From: Paraburkholderia guartelaensis
Lineage (GTDB): Bacteria; Pseudomonadota; Gammaproteobacteria; Burkholderiales; Burkholderiaceae
NCBI RefSeq assembly: GCF_004353905.1
Contig: NZ_SMOD01000029.1
Span: forward strand, 44,468 to 108,467
DNA length: 64,000 nt
Direction: 5' to 3'
How positions within the stretch are numbered: the first letter of the stretch is position 1; each line of letters opens with the position of its first letter. Of this stretch, positions 1-8,339 are shown piece by piece. The translations under genes and the position numbers were made by a program. Under the pieces are notes generated by a model. That model did not search any database. It worked only from the letters and a program-made list of their open reading frames with translations, and was not told the origin of the DNA.

Positions 1-675
1 GACGAGGCTGCGCAACTGCGCTTCGAGTCCTTCGACTTCCTTTTCGAGCGCTTCGTGACCGGGCGCTGTCGAGAGCTTCACGTCAAGCTTGAGCGAGCGC
101 ACGCCGTTGAGCAGCTCGGTGGCGCGCTTGAGTTGATCGCGGCGGTCGTCGCCGGCCTTCGCGTCTTCGGTGGACTTCGCGCGGCGCAGGGTCCAGCGCA
201 GCACGAGCGCAATGCCAACCAACAAAATGGCGATACCGATCCACATACCCATACCAGGACCTCGCTTCTGTGGCGCGGGCGCGGCCAACTGCTGCTGCGT
301 AAACGGGTTGCCCGTGCTGTTCGTGTTGACGCTGCCGGCGCGCGAGGCGTCGGAGCGAATCTTCGCTTCAACCTGAGCGAAACGTTGCGGCTGGGTGAAG
401 CGAATTTGCGGATCGAGCGACTTCGCCTGCTCGACCTGGGCGAGCGCGTCACTGTAACGACCTTCGCGGTCGAGCACCTGCGCGTAGAGGTAGTGCGCGT
501 GTGCGTTGTTCGGATGCGCCTGCAGGACTTCGGTCAGGCCGGAGTCGGCGCGCTGCCAGTCGCCCTGGGACATCGCAGATTCGATCTGCTGCACGCTAGG
601 CACGGCAAACGCAACGCCGCCCGTGAAAGCGAGCGACGCGACAGCGATGCTGGCAGCGGCAAGAAACTTTTTCAT
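1..675 (-). CDS. TPR-like membrane protein, cut by window start (3' end missing)
   Basis: An open frame runs from an ATG at 675 to the left window edge (225 codons, no stop), so the C-terminus is missing. Residues 1-24 look like a signal peptide (MKKFLAAASIAVASLAF...AFA). Residues about 28-85 read like tetratricopeptide helices (QQIESAMSQGDWQRADSGL, then NNAHAHYLYAQVLDREGRY). A linker rich in N, T and Q follows, then one membrane segment at about 130-150 (MWIGIAILLVGIALVL), then a charged, probably coiled-coil region. It is likely anchored in the inner membrane with its TPR part in the periplasm. It lies 126 bp downstream of the PspA-type gene on the same strand, so the two may act together on envelope stress (inference). 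Exact family unrecognised. Confidence 0.75.
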   Translation of the reverse strand, partial: MKKFLAAASIAVASLAFTGGVAFAVPSVQQIESAMSQGDWQRADSGLTEVLQAHPNNAHAHYLYAQVLDREGRYSDALAQVEQAKSLDPQIRFTQPQRFAQVEAKIRSDASRAGSVNTNSTGNPFTQQQLAAPAPQKRGPGMGMWIGIAILLVGIALVLRWTLRRAKSTEDAKAGDDRRDQLKRATELLNGVRSLKLDVKLSTAPGHEALEKEVEGLEAQLRSLV

Positions 676-801
676 GTTGCAGGCCGGGCGGATTGACGCC
701 CGTCTCCATGGCATTCGATTCGGGGATGCGGCGCTATCGGGCGCCTGCCGACCATGCCGGCAGCACGCACCATGCCGCGCCGCATCCAGCACCCCGGCGC
801 T

Positions 802-1482
802 TTACTGCGCTGGCGTGTTCATCTGCTTCTTGAGCGCCTCGAGGCGCTCGTCGACCGACGGCCCCTTGTTGAGTGCCGCGAGCTTGTCGTCGAGCGCCTT
901 GCCGCTCGACTGGTCGGACGAATTCAAGCGGGCGTCCGAGCGCGCGTTCGACAGCGCGACCTTCTCTTCCAGCTTCTGGAAATCGCCGTCGAGATTCTTC
1001 CCGCCGATGCCGCCCAGTGCCGTGGCAGCGACATCCTTTGCCTGGGCGATCTGCTGCTTCGCCTGCAGGATGTTCGAGCGCGCGTTCAGATCGTTGCGGC
1101 GCTGGCGCATGTCGTCGATCTGCTGCTTCAGTTGATCGACCGACGGTTCGAGCTTCGCGAGTTCGCCCGCGAGCGCGTCGCGCTCGGCTTCGGCGGTTTG
1201 CTGCGCGCCGAGGGCTTCGCGTGCGAGCGCTTCGTCACCCGATTGCAGCGCGCGCTTCGCGCCGTCTTCGTACTTCTTCGCCTTGTCGGCGGCCACGTCG
1301 CGCTTGCTTTGCTGCGTCGCGACCTGCGCCTGGATCTCGACGAGCGAGTTCTCCGCACGGCCGATGCTGTCATCGAGCTCACGCACGATCTGGCGCGCGT
1401 CGCGCGACGGATCCTGCACAGAGTCGGCCGCGTCGTTGAGCAGGCCCTTGACAGTGCGGGAGATGGAGTCGAAAAGCGACAT
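802..1482 (-). CDS. PspA/IM30 (phage-shock / Vipp1) family protein
   Basis: 226 aa, the usual length of PspA/IM30 proteins. It opens MSLFDSISRTVKGLLNDAAD, the N-terminal amphipathic helix typical of the family, followed by a long heptad-rich coiled coil (about 25-190) containing AREALGAQQTAEAERDALAG and QLKQQIDDMRQRRNDLNARS. No membrane segment is seen. Family members polymerise on stressed inner membranes and maintain their integrity. The ATG at 1482 was chosen over longer in-frame starts because GGAGGA lies 6 nt upstream and homology begins there. No PspF, PspB or PspC is adjacent; the partner is the downstream TPR membrane protein, so this is the stand-alone type of IM30 gene rather than the enterobacterial psp operon. 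Confidence 0.9.
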   Translation of the reverse strand: MSLFDSISRTVKGLLNDAADSVQDPSRDARQIVRELDDSIGRAENSLVEIQAQVATQQSKRDVAADKAKKYEDGAKRALQSGDEALAREALGAQQTAEAERDALAGELAKLEPSVDQLKQQIDDMRQRRNDLNARSNILQAKQQIAQAKDVAATALGGIGGKNLDGDFQKLEEKVALSNARSDARLNSSDQSSGKALDDKLAALNKGPSVDERLEALKKQMNTPAQ

Positions 1483-1880
1483 GAATTCCTCCAGTGAAAT
1501 GAGATCGGCCATGGTGGGCCGAGGTGCGTGCATGCGGTTTGGCCTCACGCGCCAGCCGGTTGCAGATGGCAGATCCATCTGCCAGCTTACGCCGCTTTGC
1601 GCCTGTCGCGCATGCACGGCGAAAATCGGGGCGAGTGCGGCAATTGCAATAGCGTGAACGTGCATTCTTGCATGCGTGTGTTCTTCGCGACGAAGCCTGG
1701 CTGCGCGGCTCGAAGCACCGCTGCAGGCCCGGCGCCGCTATCGATCGCGGATATTACACCACGGCCCGTCTTAAAAGGGACTTAAAGGAATAGGGCCCGC
1801 ACAGCGCTCGCGGGCGCGCGTGTAAGCGGGCGTTAAGCCGACTGTGACTCGTGCGTAGGGTGGCGCGGATGCGGCCCGTG
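1483..1880. other. Intergenic region without a convincing gene
   Basis: About 400 bp between the PspA-type gene and the RHH gene, both on the minus strand. It must hold the promoter of the PspA gene and the end of the RHH transcript. Around 1745-1790 it is locally AT-rich (TTAAAAGGGACTTAAAGG). Small open frames here show no family resemblance or ribosome site and were not called. Confidence 0.4.
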
Positions 1881-2528
1881 TCAGGCGTATTTGCCGCCTT
1901 CGGGTGCGGCGTCGTCGCTGCGCGCTTCGTCGCGCGGATCGCTTGCGTCGCGCCGCGAGCGTGCGAAGGGCGCCGAGCTCAGCGGCTGCAGCGGTTCGAC
2001 GTCCAGCGATTGCGCAGCGGCCGAATCGAGCGCGGCGCTTTCCGCTGCGGCGGCCGCTTCGGCGCTCATTCGGGCAACAGCCTGGGCGATTTCGCGCGCG
2101 GCATGGCTCACGTCCGCCTCGTCGGTGTGCGCGGCGGGCAAGGGGGCGTTTGGCGCTTGAGGCGTTGCCGCGTGGGTGGTGTCGTCGTCGTGAGTGGCCG
2201 CAGCCGCTTCGCTATCCTTTTGCGCGTCAGAATTCGCTTCGGCCGCACCGATAGCCGCCGCCGGCGGCCGGATCGCGCCCGCACGACCCACACGCAGCGG
2301 CTTCGCCGCCTTTTGCAGCACCTGGGCGAGGGCGTCGGGCTGACGCGGCGCGTTCAGCCGGTCGACGATGCTCGCGGCCTTCACCTGGTCGCTCGTAGCG
2401 CTGAACGCGATCACGGCGCGGCGCATGAGTTCGCTGATGCTGATGCCAAGTTCGTCGGCTGTGGCTGAGATCGCGCGCTTTTGCGCGGGCGTAACGAAGA
2501 CGACGATGCGTTCGCTGGGCTTGTTCAT
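1881..2528 (-). CDS. Ribbon-helix-helix DNA-binding protein with long Ala-rich tail
   Basis: 215 aa. Residues about 5-45 (RIVVFVTPAQKRAISATADE, then LGISISELMRRAVIAF) read as a beta strand followed by two helices, as in MetJ/Arc/CopG ribbon-helix-helix repressors. The rest (about 80-215) is a low-complexity Ala/Asp/Pro/Ser tail, rich in EAAAAAESAALDSAAAQ-type sequence and probably disordered or weakly coiled. The fold suggests sequence-specific DNA binding as a dimer. No toxin gene is adjacent, so an antitoxin role is not supported. It faces away from the penicillin-binding protein gene across a 601-bp spacer. Target and role unknown. Confidence 0.7.
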   Translation of the reverse strand: MNKPSERIVVFVTPAQKRAISATADELGISISELMRRAVIAFSATSDQVKAASIVDRLNAPRQPDALAQVLQKAAKPLRVGRAGAIRPPAAAIGAAEANSDAQKDSEAAAATHDDDTTHAATPQAPNAPLPAAHTDEADVSHAAREIAQAVARMSAEAAAAAESAALDSAAAQSLDVEPLQPLSSAPFARSRRDASDPRDEARSDDAAPEGGKYA

Positions 2529-3129
2529 GATCGACGGGCCGTTGGGTCGGCTTCGTATGACGTCGGTTTGCCTGCCTGCGCAACAGCTTTTTGTAAGAAT
2601 GGATGCGTGCTCGCCTGGGCGCGGACAGGGGCGTGTAGCAGATCTTTCATCATAAGACGAGTGCGCCGATGCGCAATTGGAAGGTGCGCGACCAGGAACA
2701 ACCCTGCCTGCAAGAATCTGCCATCAACAGGCAGTCGGCGTCTAATTTGTCGCGCGCCGGACGGGATGGTTATGAAACTTTTCGCGCATAAAGTCACGAT
2801 ATGCGCAAGTGAGCGCCTGGATTGCCAAAAAATCGGGCGGGAAGTGTTTTCCAAGAAACTCTTACAAAAAAAGCGCGACCCGGCGTCCGTGATTTCTTTA
2901 GAATGCGCTGTTACATTTCGCGAATGGCGCCTGAACGGGCGTGTATTCGCATGTGGCGTGCCGTAGTGCGCGCCGCGCGGCCGGACGGGGGCGTTGCCGG
3001 TCGCGCCGCGTCGCCGGGATTGAGCCGGCGACGTCGTATGCCGCATTGGCGCCATGACGCCGTGGTCGAGATCCATGCGCGCGAGTTGCGCGCAGCCGGC
3101 GCGCGCGAGACGCGCCCATCATTCCAGTC
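2529..3129. promoter_or_regulatory. Long divergent intergenic region between RHH gene and PBP1A
   Basis: 601 bp between divergent genes, so it should carry both promoters. A hexamer TAGAAT at 2899-2904 resembles a -10 element reading towards the PBP gene, but no good -35 is seen at 16-18 bp. The stretch 2755-2900 is visibly less GC-rich than its surroundings. Possible reading frames on either strand lack ribosome sites and family resemblance. Confidence 0.35.
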
Positions 3130-5658
3130 ATGCCTATCATCAAACGACCGCCTTCACCGCAGTACCCGAACGAAGATCGGGAACCCTCCTTCAACAACGG
3201 GCGCCAGCCGCCTCGCCGGCCTGAATCGGGCGGCGGGTCCGGCGGCAACGGGCCGCGCGATGGGAGCCCGAAGCGGCGCTCCATCGGCACCACGCTCGCG
3301 CTCTGGTTCGTCGGCCTGATCGGCACGCTCTGCGTGGTCGGTGCGCTGCTCGTGGGCTACGCACTCGTCGTGATGGAGCCGCAACTGCCATCGCTCGACG
3401 CGCTCACCAACTATCAGCCCAAGGTGCCGCTGCGCATCTATACCGCCGATCACGTGCTGATCGGCGAGTTCGGCGAAGAGCGTCGTCAGCTCGTGCGCTT
3501 CCAGGATATTCCTGACATCCAGAAGAAGGCCGTGCTCGCCATCGAGGACTATCGGTTCTACGAGCACGGCGGCGTGGACTTCGTCGGCATCCTGCGCGCG
3601 GGCGTGGCCGACCTGATGCACGGCGGCGCCTCGCAGGGTGCGAGCACGATCACGATGCAGGTCGCGCGTAACTTCTTCCTTTCGAGCGAGAAGACCTACA
3701 CGCGTAAGGTCTACGAGATGCTGCTCGCCTACAAGATCGAGCGCGCACTGACGAAGGACCAGATCCTCGAGCTGTACATGAACCAGATTTATCTGGGCCA
3801 GCGCGCCTACGGTTTTTCGGCGGCGGCGCGCGTGTACTTCGGCAAGGACCTGAAGGACATCACGGTGGCCCAGGCGGCGATGCTCGCGGGCCTGCCGAAG
3901 GCGCCTTCGGCGTATAACCCGATCGTCAATCCGCACCGCGCGAAGATTCGCCAGGAATACATCCTCAAGCGCATGCTCGACCTTGGCTACATCACGCAAG
4001 CGCAGTACGACGAAGCGATCAAGGAGCCGCTGCAGACGAAGACGGCCGGCACCGAATACAACGTGCACGCCGAATACGTCGCGGAAATGGTGCGGCAGAT
4101 GATGTACGCACAGTACAAGGACGAGACGTATACGCGCGGCCTCACGGTGACGACGACGATCGATTCGGCCGACCAGGACGCCGCGTACGCGGCCGTGCGC
4201 AAGGGCGTGATGGACTATGAGCGCCGCCACGGCTATCGCGGACCGGAAGGCTTCGTGCAACTGCCCGCCGACGGCGACGACCGCGAGCAGGCGATCGAAG
4301 ACGCGCTCACCGATCACCCGGACAACGGCGACCTCGTCTCGGCGGTCGTGACCGACGCGGGCCCGAAGTCGGTGACGGCGCAACAGCTCGACGGCACCTC
4401 GGTGACGGTGACGGGCGAGGGCCTGCGCTTCGTTGCGGCCGCGCTCTCGCCGCGCGCCTCGCAGGCGCTGCGCATTCGCCCGGGCTCGATCGTGCGCCTG
4501 ATGGAGGATGCGAAGGGCAACTGGCAGATCACGCAGCTGCCGCAGGTCGAAGGCGCGCTCGTCTCGCTCACGCCGCAGGACGGCGCGATCCGCGCGTTGA
4601 TCGGCGGCTTCGACTTCAACAAGAACAAGTTCAATCACATCACGCAGGCGTGGCGTCAGCCGGGCTCGAGCTTCAAGCCGTTCATCTACTCGGCTTCGCT
4701 GGAAAAGGGTCTTGGGCCGGCGACGATCATCAACGACGCGCCGCTGTACTTCCCGCCCAGCTCGCCGGGCGGCGACGCGTGGGAGCCGAAGGACGACGAC
4801 CAGCCCGAAGGGCCGATGTCGATGCGCCTCGCGCTGCAGAAGTCGAAGAACCTCGTGTCGATCCGCATCCTCTCGTACATCGGCACGAAGTACGCGCAGG
4901 ACTACGTGACGCAGCGCTTCGGCTTCGACGCGGACAAGACCCCGCCGTACCTGCCGATGGCGCTCGGCGCGGGCCTCGTCACGCCGCTGCAGTCGGCGGG
5001 CGCGTATAGCGTGTTCGCGAACGGCGGCTATCGCATCAATCCGTACCTGATCGCCGAAGTGGACGACGCGCACGGTCAGCCGATCCTGCGCGCGCAGCCG
5101 CTGGTGGCGGGCCAGAATGCGCCGCAAACGCTTTCGCCGCGCAACGCGTTCGTGATGAACAGCCTGCTGCACTCGGTGGCGACGGCGGGCACGGGCGCCG
5201 GCACCAACGTGCTCCATCGCAACGACCTGCAGGGCAAGACGGGTACGACCAACGACGCCAAGGACGGCTGGTTCGCGGGCTATCAGCGCACGCTGGTCGC
5301 CGTGGCGTGGATGGGTTACGACCAGCCGAAGAGTCTCGGCAGCCGCGAATTCGGTGCACAGCTCGCGCTGCCGATCTGGGTGGAGTACATGCAGCGTGCG
5401 CTGCGCGGCGTGCCGCAGGAAGAGCCGGTGATGCCCGAGGGCCTGACGACGATCAACGACGAACTGTACTTCTCGGACATGACGCCGGGTAACGGCTTCG
5501 TGGCGAGCATCGGTCTGGACTCGGCGAACCCGGCGGGTGCTGCGAGCGACGCAAGCGGCGCGACCGGCAGCATGGGTCCTGGCGGCATGACGCCGCCGAG
5601 CGTGACCACGACGGAGAAGAAGCAGATCATGGACCTGTTCGAATCGAACAAGCCTTGA
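3130..5658 (+). CDS. mrcA: Penicillin-binding protein 1A (bifunctional glycosyltransferase/transpeptidase)
   Basis: 842 aa, normal for class A PBPs. A Pro/Gly/Arg-rich cytoplasmic tail (1-50) precedes one membrane anchor at about 53-80. The GT51 domain carries EDYRFYEHGGVD (139-150) with the catalytic Glu, and later a QVARNFFLS motif. The transpeptidase domain has the three penicillin-binding motifs: SSFK with Ser513, SKN at 572-574 and KTG at 703-705. It polymerises and cross-links lipid II in the periplasm. In Burkholderiaceae the main mrcA usually sits beside pilMNOPQ; that neighbourhood is absent, so this may be a second PBP1A paralogue (inference). A strong terminator follows. Confidence 0.93.
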   Translation: MPIIKRPPSPQYPNEDREPSFNNGRQPPRRPESGGGSGGNGPRDGSPKRRSIGTTLALWFVGLIGTLCVVGALLVGYALVVMEPQLPSLDALTNYQPKVPLRIYTADHVLIGEFGEERRQLVRFQDIPDIQKKAVLAIEDYRFYEHGGVDFVGILRAGVADLMHGGASQGASTITMQVARNFFLSSEKTYTRKVYEMLLAYKIERALTKDQILELYMNQIYLGQRAYGFSAAARVYFGKDLKDITVAQAAMLAGLPKAPSAYNPIVNPHRAKIRQEYILKRMLDLGYITQAQYDEAIKEPLQTKTAGTEYNVHAEYVAEMVRQMMYAQYKDETYTRGLTVTTTIDSADQDAAYAAVRKGVMDYERRHGYRGPEGFVQLPADGDDREQAIEDALTDHPDNGDLVSAVVTDAGPKSVTAQQLDGTSVTVTGEGLRFVAAALSPRASQALRIRPGSIVRLMEDAKGNWQITQLPQVEGALVSLTPQDGAIRALIGGFDFNKNKFNHITQAWRQPGSSFKPFIYSASLEKGLGPATIINDAPLYFPPSSPGGDAWEPKDDDQPEGPMSMRLALQKSKNLVSIRILSYIGTKYAQDYVTQRFGFDADKTPPYLPMALGAGLVTPLQSAGAYSVFANGGYRINPYLIAEVDDAHGQPILRAQPLVAGQNAPQTLSPRNAFVMNSLLHSVATAGTGAGTNVLHRNDLQGKTGTTNDAKDGWFAGYQRTLVAVAWMGYDQPKSLGSREFGAQLALPIWVEYMQRALRGVPQEEPVMPEGLTTINDELYFSDMTPGNGFVASIGLDSANPAGAASDASGATGSMGPGGMTPPSVTTTEKKQIMDLFESNKP

Positions 5659-5684
5659 TTCTGGCTTGGTGAGTTCTGCAGGAT

Positions 5685-5720
5685 AAACACGGCGCGTCGG
5701 CAACGGCGCGCCGTGTTTTG
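5685..5720 (+). terminator. Intrinsic terminator of the PBP1A gene
   Basis: Perfect 10-bp stem ACACGGCGCG (5687-5696) with CGCGCCGTGT (5707-5716), a 10-nt loop, and flanking AAA/TTTT. It lies 27 bp after the stop codon. Confidence 0.9.
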
Positions 5721-5774
5721 TTTGGTGAGCAGAATTTCCTTGTGGGCCAAGGAGTTGGTTGAGCTTTCCAGGGC

Positions 5775-5905
5775 TTTTCCACAGGGCTGTCAACGGAATC
5801 TGTGGGTAACTCCCGCGCTGAGTTTTCCACAGTTTTTGTTGAAGCCCCTGTTCATAACCCTGGGATATCGAAGCTAACTGGCTGACGCCAAAGGCTTTGT
5901 TCACA
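5775..5905. other. Cluster of DnaA-box-like 9-mers
   Basis: Two exact matches to TTWTNCACA (TTTTCCACA at 5775-5783 and 5823-5831) and three one-mismatch sites: TTACCCACA on the minus strand at 5801-5809, TTATGAACA on the minus strand at 5849-5857, and TTGTTCACA at 5897-5905. All fall in about 130 bp of intergenic DNA that is less GC-rich than the genes. No dnaA, repA or parAB is nearby, so a titration or regulatory site fits better than an origin. Confidence 0.45.
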
Positions 5906-6050
5906 GACAAGCCGTATGAGGCATCGCGCCTCAAAACACATCGTCAGAACGCAGTCCGAAGGTTTGGCTGTGCGAACCGCGTGAATACGTGACGGCCTGA
6001 ATGGGCAGGAATACGAACAGCTCCACGGTAGTGAAACGAACAGAACAGGA

Positions 6051-6671
6051 CTACGCAGTGTCCCGGCTCTGTGGCGCGCAGAGCGCCGCTTCGATCGCGT
6101 CTTCCAGCCGGTCGTTACCCCAGAACATCTCCTCGCCGACGAAAAACGTCGGTGCGCCGAAGATGCCGAGATCGCGAGCCGCCTGCGTGCGCTCGCGCAA
6201 CCGCAGCCGGTTCGCTTCGCTGCCGGCTTCTTCGATGAGCCGCTGTGCCGGCAAACCCAGCGCGGTGAGCATCTGTGTGACGGCTTCGGGCGAATCGACT
6301 TCGCGGTCGTCGCCGTAATTGCGCGTCATGACGGCGCGGCACCAGTCGGGTAGCCACGGTTCGTCGGTGGCGAGCACGGCGATGCGCGTCGCGAGCACAG
6401 TGCGACGGGGAAATTCGGTGGGTTGTTGCCACGGCAGCGCGTATTTGCGGCACTGTCGACGCATGTCCTGCCACACATAGGCGCCTTTTTCCTTCTGCAC
6501 GACAAAGGGCGGACCCTCCCAGCCGATTGCGTCGAGAATGGGGCCGAGAAGGAAGGGCCGCCAATGAACATCCACGCCATTTCGCGCCGCGAGCGCGGCG
6601 ATGCGCATCACGCTGAGATAGCTGTAGTTGCTTGAGAGGTCGAACCAGAAGTCGAGCGATGGGCGGGGCAT
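6051..6671 (-). CDS. 2-hydroxychromene-2-carboxylate isomerase-like / DsbA-fold protein (kappa GST type)
   Basis: 206 aa, right for the HCCA isomerase branch of the DsbA superfamily. It opens LDFWFDLSSNYSYLSVMR, where enzymes of this branch have F-D-x-x-S-P-Y-S-Y with the active Ser replacing the DsbA Cys; here Asn replaces the Pro. The C-terminal GIFGAPTFFVGEEMFWGNDR motif, with the cis-Pro after GA, binds glutathione in the family. Members isomerise aromatic degradation intermediates or act as glutathione-dependent oxidoreductases in the cytosol. No aromatic pathway genes adjoin it. It follows the efflux operon on the same strand after an 84-bp gap and may be cotranscribed. Confidence 0.85.
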   Translation of the reverse strand: MPRPSLDFWFDLSSNYSYLSVMRIAALAARNGVDVHWRPFLLGPILDAIGWEGPPFVVQKEKGAYVWQDMRRQCRKYALPWQQPTEFPRRTVLATRIAVLATDEPWLPDWCRAVMTRNYGDDREVDSPEAVTQMLTALGLPAQRLIEEAGSEANRLRLRERTQAARDLGIFGAPTFFVGEEMFWGNDRLEDAIEAALCAPQSRDTA

Positions 6672-6755
6672 GCTGTCGTCTCCATGAAGCGGTTGCGCCG
6701 GCGTGCGCGGCGCTTGCGATCATGGTACGCCGAGACGCCCGGACAATCGCGAGTG

Positions 6756-8339
6756 TTACTTGCCTTGCGCGGCGGCTCCAGCGTCCGATGCGGACGCGGC
6801 AGCGGCCGTGTCCGTCCCGCGTCCGCTGCCGAGCGTCGCCGGGTTGACCGGCGGATTGCCCATCGCCTGGAAGAGGGCGGCCGTATCGGAAAGCCGCGTG
6901 CCGCGATAGCGGATTTCGTCGAGCCGTGCGTTGCGCCATTGCTGCTCGCTTTGGCGCACTGCGTACCACGGCACCGCGCCGAGCTTGTAGCGCGCGTTGG
7001 TGTCCTCGTAGACGCCCTGGGCCGTGCGTGCCGACGTACTGGCCGCGTCGAGCGCCTGGGCGTCGTGATCGAGCGCGGCGAGACGATCGGCGACATCCTG
7101 GAACGCCGTGAGTACCGTTTGCTTATAGGTGTCGTTGGCTGCCTCGTAGGACTGCAATGCCGCGCGCCGCTGGGCGACGAGTGCGCCGCCGTGGAAGATC
7201 GGCTGCGAAAGCGAAGCGCCGATCGCCCACAGCGCGCCCGCGCCGGAAGTCACCACCGGCCAGCTGAAGCCGCCCTGGCCGAGCGCCGCCGAAAGCGTGA
7301 TGCTCGGGTACATCTGCGCGGTGGCGGCGCCGACGCCCGCTGCGGCCGCCTTGAGCGTGGCTTCGGCGGCTTCGATGTCGGGACGGGTTCTCAGGAGTTC
7401 TGAAGGGATGACTACCGGCACCTGCGCGGGCAAGGTCAGGCTGGCGAGATCGAGGTCGGGCGGCGCCTGGTCCGGTGTGCGGCCGATCAGCACGGCGAGC
7501 GCATGGCGCTGTGCGACCCATTGCTGACGCAGCCCCGGCAGACTCGCCGCGAGCGACGCCGCGCTCTGCTGCGCGCTGAGCAAATCGGTGTGCGAGGCCG
7601 AGCCGAGCGCGTAGCGCTTTTGCACGTCGTCGGCCTGCGCATTGGCGAGCGCGATCAGTTGTTCGGTCGTGTCGATCTGCGCATGCAGCGTTGCCGCGCC
7701 GAGCGCACTTGCCACGATGTTCGCCGCGAGCGCGCGCTGCGCGGCTTCGAACTGGAACGCCTGCACGTTCACGCGCGAGGCGAGCGCGGCGTTGTTCAGG
7801 CGGGTCGCGCCGAACACGTCGAAGGTGTAGCGAACGTCGATCAAGCCCGCAAAAATCCCGTATTGCAGCTGGTCGATGCCGAACTGCGGGATCGCGGGTT
7901 GCTGCTGGCGTTGCGCGATGCCGATGGCGTCGACGGTTGGCAGGAGCGAACTGCCGATCTGGCCGCGCAACTGCTCGCGCGCGGCTTGCAGGTTGTGGTC
8001 GGCGGCGGCGAGGTTCGGGCTGTTGGCGAGTCCCTCGTTCACGAGCGCATCGAGCGTGTCGGAGCCATAGAGCGTCCACCATTGCGGCACCGGTTCCGCG
8101 CCCGTCACGAACTGCTGCGCAACGCCCTGGGCGGCGACCGTCTGTGCCGGTTGCGCCTGCGCACCATAGTGCTCGGGCTGCGGCATGGCGGGCGGCTCAC
8201 CGGTCGGGCCCATCGCGCAGCCGGCCAGCGCGAGCGCTACGCATGCGGCGAGCAAGCCCGGCGCGAGTGGAAAACGTGTTGCGTGCAAACGCGCCGTCTC
8301 GCGCGCGCCCGACGCCAATGTCGAAGAATCCATCTTCAT
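6756..8339 (-). CDS. RND efflux outer-membrane lipoprotein, NodT/OprM family
   Basis: 527 aa. A signal peptide ends in lipobox LALAGC with Cys41, so the mature protein is lipidated. Two repeated outer-membrane-efflux domains follow, each long helical with motifs such as LDALVNEGLANSPNLAAADH and the closing GVYEDTNARYKLGAVPWYAV. Trimers form the outer-membrane channel of a tripartite pump. The start overlaps the stop of the permease gene by 4 bp (ATGA), so it is the third gene of the operon. The extreme C-terminus is Ala-rich and variable. Substrate cannot be told from sequence. Confidence 0.93.
   Translation of the reverse strand: MKMDSSTLASGARETARLHATRFPLAPGLLAACVALALAGCAMGPTGEPPAMPQPEHYGAQAQPAQTVAAQGVAQQFVTGAEPVPQWWTLYGSDTLDALVNEGLANSPNLAAADHNLQAAREQLRGQIGSSLLPTVDAIGIAQRQQQPAIPQFGIDQLQYGIFAGLIDVRYTFDVFGATRLNNAALASRVNVQAFQFEAAQRALAANIVASALGAATLHAQIDTTEQLIALANAQADDVQKRYALGSASHTDLLSAQQSAASLAASLPGLRQQWVAQRHALAVLIGRTPDQAPPDLDLASLTLPAQVPVVIPSELLRTRPDIEAAEATLKAAAAGVGAATAQMYPSITLSAALGQGGFSWPVVTSGAGALWAIGASLSQPIFHGGALVAQRRAALQSYEAANDTYKQTVLTAFQDVADRLAALDHDAQALDAASTSARTAQGVYEDTNARYKLGAVPWYAVRQSEQQWRNARLDEIRYRGTRLSDTAALFQAMGNPPVNPATLGSGRGTDTAAAASASDAGAAAQGK

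Noticed and set aside
1881..2528. Antitoxin of a toxin-antitoxin pair
   Set aside because: The RHH fold would fit, but neither neighbour is a toxin-like small protein.
3154..5934. Very long minus-strand open frame opposite the PBP1A gene (over 900 codons)
   Set aside because: It is a high-GC antisense shadow rich in Arg, His and Val with no domain and no ribosome site; the plus-strand PBP1A has all catalytic motifs.
5659..6050. Replication origin
   Set aside because: DnaA-box-like sites are present but no dnaA, dnaN, gidA, repA or parAB gene is in the window and no obvious AT-rich unwinding element adjoins.
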